This document shows, in pieces, positions 58,245 to 64,000 of a DNA stretch of 64,000 nt (the stretch's first letter is position 1; each line of letters begins with the position of its first letter). The notes beneath the pieces are model-generated. The model had not been told where the DNA came from, made no database searches, and worked only from the letters and a program-made list of their open reading frames with translations. Source of the stretch: Straminergon stramineum (Eukaryota; Streptophyta; Bryopsida; Hypnales; Calliergonaceae); assembly GCA_963920665.1 (NCBI GenBank), contig OY987266.1, positions 12,901,001-12,965,000 on the forward strand, read 5' to 3'. Both the position numbers and the translations under genes were made by a program.

Positions 58245-61200
58245 ATGGGGGAGGATCGTAGCAAGCGGCAATTTCGTTTCTGTATTGACAGGGGGGGTAC
58301 TTTCACGGACGTGTACGCCGAGGTGCCTGGCGAGCGCAGCTGGCGGACAGTGAAGCTCCTCTCAGTTGATCCTGCGAACTACGATGACGCATGTCGTGAA
58401 GGAATTCGGCGAGTTTTGGAGGATGTTACCGGGGAGTCCATCTCGCGTTCGGGGAAACTCCCGACGGATCGCATCGATTGGATTCGCATGGGCACCACGG
58501 TGGCCACGAATGCGCTTCTGGAACGGAAAGGCGAGCGTACTGCGCTCTGCATCACAAAAGGGTTTAAGGATCTGTTAGAAATTGGCAACCAGGCGCGACC
58601 CAAGATTTTTGACCTCACGGTTGCGAAGCCTTCGAGCTTGTACGAGGAGGTCATCGAGGCGGATGAGCGCATTGTCCCCGCCTTGAAAGATTCTCAGCAA
58701 CCCAACCTGGTGCGAGGCATTTCAGGGGAAATGGTCGAGATTGTTAAGCCTTTGGACTTGGAAAGCTTGAAACCTTCCTTGCAATCGCTTGTGGAGCGTG
58801 GAATTCGCAGTTTGGCTGTCGTATTTTTGCATTCGCACGTGTATCCCGACCATGAGCAAGCTGTTGCACGGCTCGCGGAGACTTTAGGGTTTAAGCAAGT
58901 GTCGATCTCCTCTGCACTCGTGGCGATGGTGCGCGCTGTACCGCGGGGGTTCACTGCAACTGTAGATGCTTATCTCACCCCCGTCATTCGATTATACCTC
59001 TCGGGATTTCTTTCGGGTTTTGATGAAGGCTTGAAGGATGTAGCAGTATCTTTCATGCAATCGGATGGGGGGTTAACCCCGGAGAATCGATTTTCGGGGC
59101 ATAAGGCGATTCTTTCCGGGCCAGCGGGTGGGGTGGTAGGATTTGCGAGAACCACGTTTGGAATGGAAACCAAGCAACCAATTATCGGATTCGACATGGG
59201 CGGAACTTCCACGGATGTGAGTCGGTATGATGGCGCGTATGAGCAAGTCCTGGAAACACAAACCGCGGGTGTCATAATTCAAGCTCCACAGCTCGACATC
59301 AACACCGTTGCAGCAGGCGGAGGCTCCATCCTCAAATTTCAAGCGGGGACTTTCAAAGTTGGCCCGGATTCCGTTAGTGCACATCCAGGTCCCGTTTGTT
59401 ACCGCAAGGGCGGGCAATTGGCCGTCACCGATGCCAATTTGCTTCTAGGTCGTGTCATTCCTGATTATTTCCCATTCATATTTGGTCCTAAAGAGAATGA
59501 GCCACTTGATTTAGACGGTACGCGGAAAGCATTTGAAGTGCTGGCGCCCAAGATCAACGCCTACCGCCGCGAGCAAGATGTTCATTCCAAGGAGATGACG
59601 GTGGAACAAATTGCATTGGGATTCCTAGATGTAGCTAATGAGGCGATGTGTCGACCGATTCGACAGTTGACGGAGATGAAAGGCTTTGAGACGAGCAAAC
59701 ATGCGCTTGCTTGCTTCGGCGGTGCAGGTGAGTGGTGATTTTTCACAAGTACCTCAACTAGTTGTTTTTGACATGCCCTCCAAAATTTACATGCCATGTG
59801 GCGTATTTTGATAAAATTTCAGTTTTTCTGTACTACTGGTTCTTTCTGCCGCGTCCCCCCCCCACCCCCCACCCCCCCACCCTCTGCCTTTCATTTGAGA
59901 CTTTTTGAAGTGGAAATTCTGTGCAAAATCTCCCCTGGTGCAGGTCCTCAGCATGCATGTGCCATTGCTAGAGCTTTAGGGATGCGGGAGGTCATTATCC
60001 ATCGCTATTGTGGAATTCTCAGTGCTTACGGGATGGGGCTTGCGGATGTGGTGGAGGAAGCTCAGGAGCCTTATGCTGCAATCTATAATTCAGAGTCTTT
60101 AGCTGAGGCTAAGACGAGAGGTGCTAAATTAACAGAGGCAGCTAAGCAGCAGCTTAGGATACAGGGTTTTTGTGAAGATGATATTCGTGCAGAAATGCTG
60201 CTCAATTTACGCTATGAAGGGACTGATACAGCGATGATGATCCTAGAACCGGAGGACGGTGACTTTGCAGCGGGGTTTCTGAAGCAGTTTCGCCAGGAGT
60301 ATGGGTTTGAATTGCAACGGAAAGCGATTCTGATCAGTGATGTCCGAGTGCATGCGACTGGTATTACTAATATTCTGCAACCTGTTGTTTTGGAGAAAGC
60401 ACGAGAGGAGGCGCAGGCGGAGGGAAGGAAACACCAAGTGTATTTTGGCTCTGGGTGGCATTCTACGTCTGTTTATATGCTTGAGAAACTGCTTTGGGGT
60501 CACACCATTCCTGGACCTGGTGTAATCATGAATGGCAACAGCACCATCTTGGTTGAACCCGATTGCAAGGCCACTATTTCGAAGTATGGGAATGTTCATA
60601 TCGAGGTTGCAGCTGCTCAGGCTCCCGAAACCCAAGCTAAGAAGTCTATGGTCAAAGCAGACGTTATTCAATTGTCCATATTTAACAACAGGTACGCATA
60701 CTCAGCTTTGTGACTGAGCATTTCTGCTGTATAGTCTTGCATTCGTATGTTACCCACTTAAGGATCAAGAGGCCCAAGTTGAGCGTCATGATGCTTTAGC
60801 ATCTCGTGGAAACTTTCTTTTGTTCAATTTTAATTACTTTTAACCAGCACATGCAATGTTCTTCACTGATTCTGGTGATATAAAACATGGCCCCATCTGA
60901 ATTATAGTCTTCACAATCTGATCTATCGAATTAGTCATTTTCAAACCACGAAAACTGGTCGTTTAGGGTTAAGCATTTACTTTTTCTAACTTAAAATATT
61001 TGGCTATGACTGAGTAGATTCATGGGAATTGCGGAGCAAATGGGCCGGACACTGCAGCGGACGTCGATATCCACAAACATCAAGGAGCGGCTTGACTTTT
61101 CGTGTGCCCTATTTAGTCCAGATGGAGGTTTAGTGGCGAATGCTCCTCATGTGCCAGTGCATTTGGGAGCGATGTCGAGTACTGTTTGTTGGCAGCTTGA

Positions 61201-63079
61201 GCATTGGGGCAAAGACTTGAAAGAGGGTGATGTGTTGGTAACCAATCACCCTGCCGCAGGGGGGAGTCATCTTCCTGACATCACCGTCATCACTCCCGTC
61301 TTTAAAGACAAGGAGCTCATTTTCTTTGTAGCAAGTAGAGGACACCATGCCGAGATTGGAGGCATCACACCCGGAAGTATGCCGCCGTTTTCTAAAGCGA
61401 TTTGGGAAGAAGGAGCAGCAATTAAAGCCTTTAAGCTTGTGGAGGGCGGGGTGTTTCAGGAGGATGGTATTAAAAGCATTCTAACAGCCGAAACTACTGA
61501 GGTGGAGGGGGGAAAGAAACAAGTGGTACCGGGAACTCGAAGAATTGAGGACAACCTGTCAGATCTCAAAGCACAAGTGGCAGCAAATCAGAGAGGGATT
61601 ACGTTGATTGGTGAACTCATTGATCAATACAGTTTAGAGGTTGTGCAAGCTTACATGCACCATGTGCAGGCGAATGCAGAAGAAGCTGTACGAGAGATGC
61701 TCAAGACTATGGCTGAGCACGTTGTCAGGCAGTCTCCACATGCCAAACAGGGAGACTTGGTAGTTTTAGAAGCGGAGGATTACATGGACGATGGCTCAAC
61801 TATACATCTGAAACTGACCATTGATGGCAACAAAGGGGAGGCTAACTTTGATTTTGAGGGGACAGGCCCAGAGGTTTATTCGAATTGGAATGCCCCAGAG
61901 GCCGTCACGGCTGCAGCCATCATCTACTGCCTGCGGTGCCTTGTGGATGTGGATATCCCCCTCAACCAGGGCTGCTTGGCACCGGTGTCGATCAGCATAC
62001 CCAAGGGCTGCTTATTGTCTCCAAGTGACAAAGCTGCTGTTGTGGGTGGCAATGTGCTCACATCACAGCGCATCACGGATGTGGTTCTCACCGCCTTCCA
62101 GGCCTGTGCTTGTTCTCAAGGCTGTATGAACAATCTCACCTTTGGAGATGCCACGTTTGGGTACTATGAAACGATTGCTGGTGGAAGTGGAGCTGGTCCT
62201 ACCTGGAACGGAACCAGTGGCGTCCAATGCCATATGACCAACACTCGTATGACGGACCCTGAGATTTTGGAGCAACGATATCCTGTACTGTTGCACAGGT
62301 ACATCTATCCTCTTCTCATACTTTTCATACCACTGATGTTCCCTTTCTGGCTGTTTGATTTGACTTTTGCTGAAGATTATGTAGATGAAAAGTAGAGGGT
62401 TACCTACTATTCGCATCGCTGTAAGCATTTGAACTATTTTCGAGCGTGAGTTTTGGGAGATCACTATAGAGCTGTAGAGAGTTCGGTTTGGGTACAAGAG
62501 GCAAATCAAATTCTCATCACTACGCGTAAATTTCTTGTGCAATTTCAAAGTGGGAGATCACTATTGAAGGGACATTATAAAACCCTATTTCCATTTAAAG
62601 ATGAATGAACAGAGTCATTTAGCGAAGTCATGCTTTCACCAGTTGCTACTAACGTCCAACCAAGTTCATGAAAAAGATAAGTAGCAGGGATCAGTATAGG
62701 AGACAGGGTCAGGCCCTATCTTTCTTTTGTATTCTGCCTTATATCTTGTGTCTGCAGCTGATAGAAGCACACTGTTTGGCACAGATTTGGGCTGCGTGAG
62801 GGTAGTGGTGGAGCCGGGAAACACAAAGGAGGCGATGGAGTGATCAGGGAAATTGAATTTCGAAGCCCAGTAACAGTTAGTATTTTGTCGGAACGAAGAG
62901 TGCACGCACCACGAGGCCTTCTGGGAGGCAAAAATGGTGCTCGTGGTGTAAATTACCTGGTGAAGGATGACGGTCGGTTTTTATACTTAGGTGGAAAGAA
63001 CACCGTGCAAGTGAAAGCAGGGGAAAAGCTTCAAATTTTTACCCCAGGGGGTGGAGGATGGGGTTCTCCCGACTCTTGA
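58245..63079 (+). CDS. OXP1: 5-oxoprolinase (4 exons, 1268 aa)
   Basis: ATP-dependent hydrolysis of 5-oxoproline to glutamate, a step of glutathione degradation; cytosolic in plants. Exons by phase and GT-AG: 58245-59727, 59944-60691, 61018-62298, 62785-63079. They sum to 3807 bases with no stop, close to the 1266 aa of the Arabidopsis enzyme. The N-terminal hydantoinase-A-like part has DRGGTFTDV (residues 15-23), [26 protein letters not shown] (about 315-325) and [11 protein letters not shown]. The C-terminal hydantoinase-B-like part has [72 protein letters not shown] and the ending [12 protein letters not shown]. The start is the first ATG in frame. Introns are 216, 326 and 486 bp, and intron 1 has a poly-C tract (59856-59880). 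All conserved blocks are intact, so the gene looks functional. Confidence 0.95.
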
Positions 63080-63640
63080 GCGGTCTCAGCTAGAATGCTG
63101 TGACCAAGTATATATATCTTGTAATTTCGGCGTAACCCACGTATTTGGATGTTGCACATGCAGCAGATGAACCTGTTTGCAATTCTTAAACTCCTGTGAA
63201 GACTAGTGCTTGGAGGGATGGTGTTGACCTCCCTTTCTGGGCGGACAAGAGTCCTCATGGTAGCTGATTCTTCAAGTGCATAGGTATGTAGAATACGGTG
63301 CACTGCAGTTGGTGAAGCGCAGGAAATCTTGCCGTGGAGGTGCGGCTTTTAGAGGATCTCATGTTGTCATGTCTTGTGAAGAAGTGTTTTGTTGTAAAAC
63401 ACTACTGTACTGTACCACGTGTTGGACCTAAATTAATTTAAATGTGAATGGAATTTTCATTCATACCAAGTGGCCAATGAAATATCGCAGTGGTTGGTGA
63501 ACACGAGGAGCATTGACAGTGAGGTTATCTTCTGCAGGTGCATACACTTGGTAGGTGCGTGGGGGTTTGTGATTGGCCCTGAAATTTCAAGGCCTACTCA
63601 ACTGCCCCCAATAGGGACATCTTTTGCACTATGCACCCAC
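63080..63640. other. 3' flank of the 5-oxoprolinase gene
   Basis: This should contain the 3' UTR just after 63079 ('tatatatcttgtaatttcgg' is the nearest T-rich stretch). No canonical AATAAA can be assigned with confidence. No further gene was recognised. Confidence 0.4.
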
Positions 63641-63964
63641 AACTTAGAGCATCCCCACGGTAGGCGTGCTAGATAGGGGTGCCAAGAGGGTTTTTGGTGT
63701 GCGGGTTCGGAGTGTTTGGAGTTGTTGCTCTTCCTATGCCCCACGGTGAATGCACCACAATGGAGTGCCACGCATAGACTTTAATGGAAAGAGTGTTTTT
63801 TAAAAGAAAAATTCTAACTGCAAAAATGCTGAGGCCATATGGAGGCCAGTTGGGGGAGGTTAGTACCTTGAGGACCGGGCCAGCATTGAATGGTGACCTT
63901 CTGGCGCGGCATGTTGAGAGCATCCCCATGCCAACGTGCTGGACAGGCTCAATACATTGGTTTA
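63641..63964. repeat. Repeated AGAGCATCCCCA motif, probable transposon ends
   Basis: AGAGCATCCCCA followed by a 'cgtgct(a/g)ga' block occurs at 63646 and again at 63917, 271 bp apart in the same orientation. Dispersed plant elements often end in GAGCATC(C/T)CCA-type sequences, so this may be the border of one that continues past the window. The minus frame 63669-63992 has no motif. Confidence 0.45.
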
Positions 63965-64000
63965 GGGTGCCCGGGCTAATATTCTTCCCCATGGCAAGCG

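Noticed and set aside
59796..59943. Plus frame continuing into oxoprolinase exon 2
   Set aside because: This part is intron 1 (poly-C tract, then CTGGTGCAG acceptor). Family motifs resume exactly at 59944.
1..64000. tRNA, rRNA, organellar insertions and LTR retrotransposons
   Set aside because: I looked for conserved tRNA arms, rRNA blocks, plastid genes, and gag-pol or integrase motifs and found none I could support by eye.

Overview
This is nuclear DNA of a land plant with low gene density. It has GT-AG introns, L1-type LINE decay, many small inverted-repeat elements, a TIR-NBS-LRR resistance-gene relic, a plant-type kinesin and a 5-oxoprolinase. Long AT-rich stretches separate islands of higher GC. 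This would fit a large, repeat-laden genome such as that of a gymnosperm or another non-flowering plant, but the sequence alone does not fix the lineage. Bacterial features (operons, ribosome binding sites) do not apply.

Layout. 1-10260: AT-rich, gene-poor, with two opposed copies of a dispersed repeat and two MITE-like elements. 10261-15304: an unusual AT-rich gene. Its main 3.3-kb exon encodes six degenerate acidic repeats, then a diverged double AP2 region of AINTEGUMENTA type, then a C-terminal region resembling the beta-propeller of F-box-associated proteins. Two upstream open segments join to it in phase, but one carries an in-frame TAA. 15537-16310: a Stowaway-like element with an internal 206-bp duplication. 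17832-23810: dispersed elements, a decayed minus-strand LINE reverse transcriptase, one fold-back element and two small MITEs. 24482-29350: a dead TIR-NBS-LRR gene split by a 1.09-kb near-perfect hairpin element. 30340-31040: a degenerate tandem array. 33336-41439: an apparently intact minus-strand kinesin gene (17 exons, 1042 codons by my splice model), with one exon made largely of a coding minisatellite. 42500-57550: repeats, including nested insertions. 58245-63079: an apparently intact four-exon 5-oxoprolinase gene (1268 codons).

The genes show no common pathway. The kinesin belongs to microtubule-based transport or cytoskeletal organisation. The 5-oxoprolinase belongs to glutathione turnover. 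The NLR is a defence-gene relic. The most unusual item is the AP2-like/propeller-like gene at 10261-15304. All splice junctions were read by eye from GT-AG signals, reading-frame phase and family motifs, and were not confirmed by transcripts.
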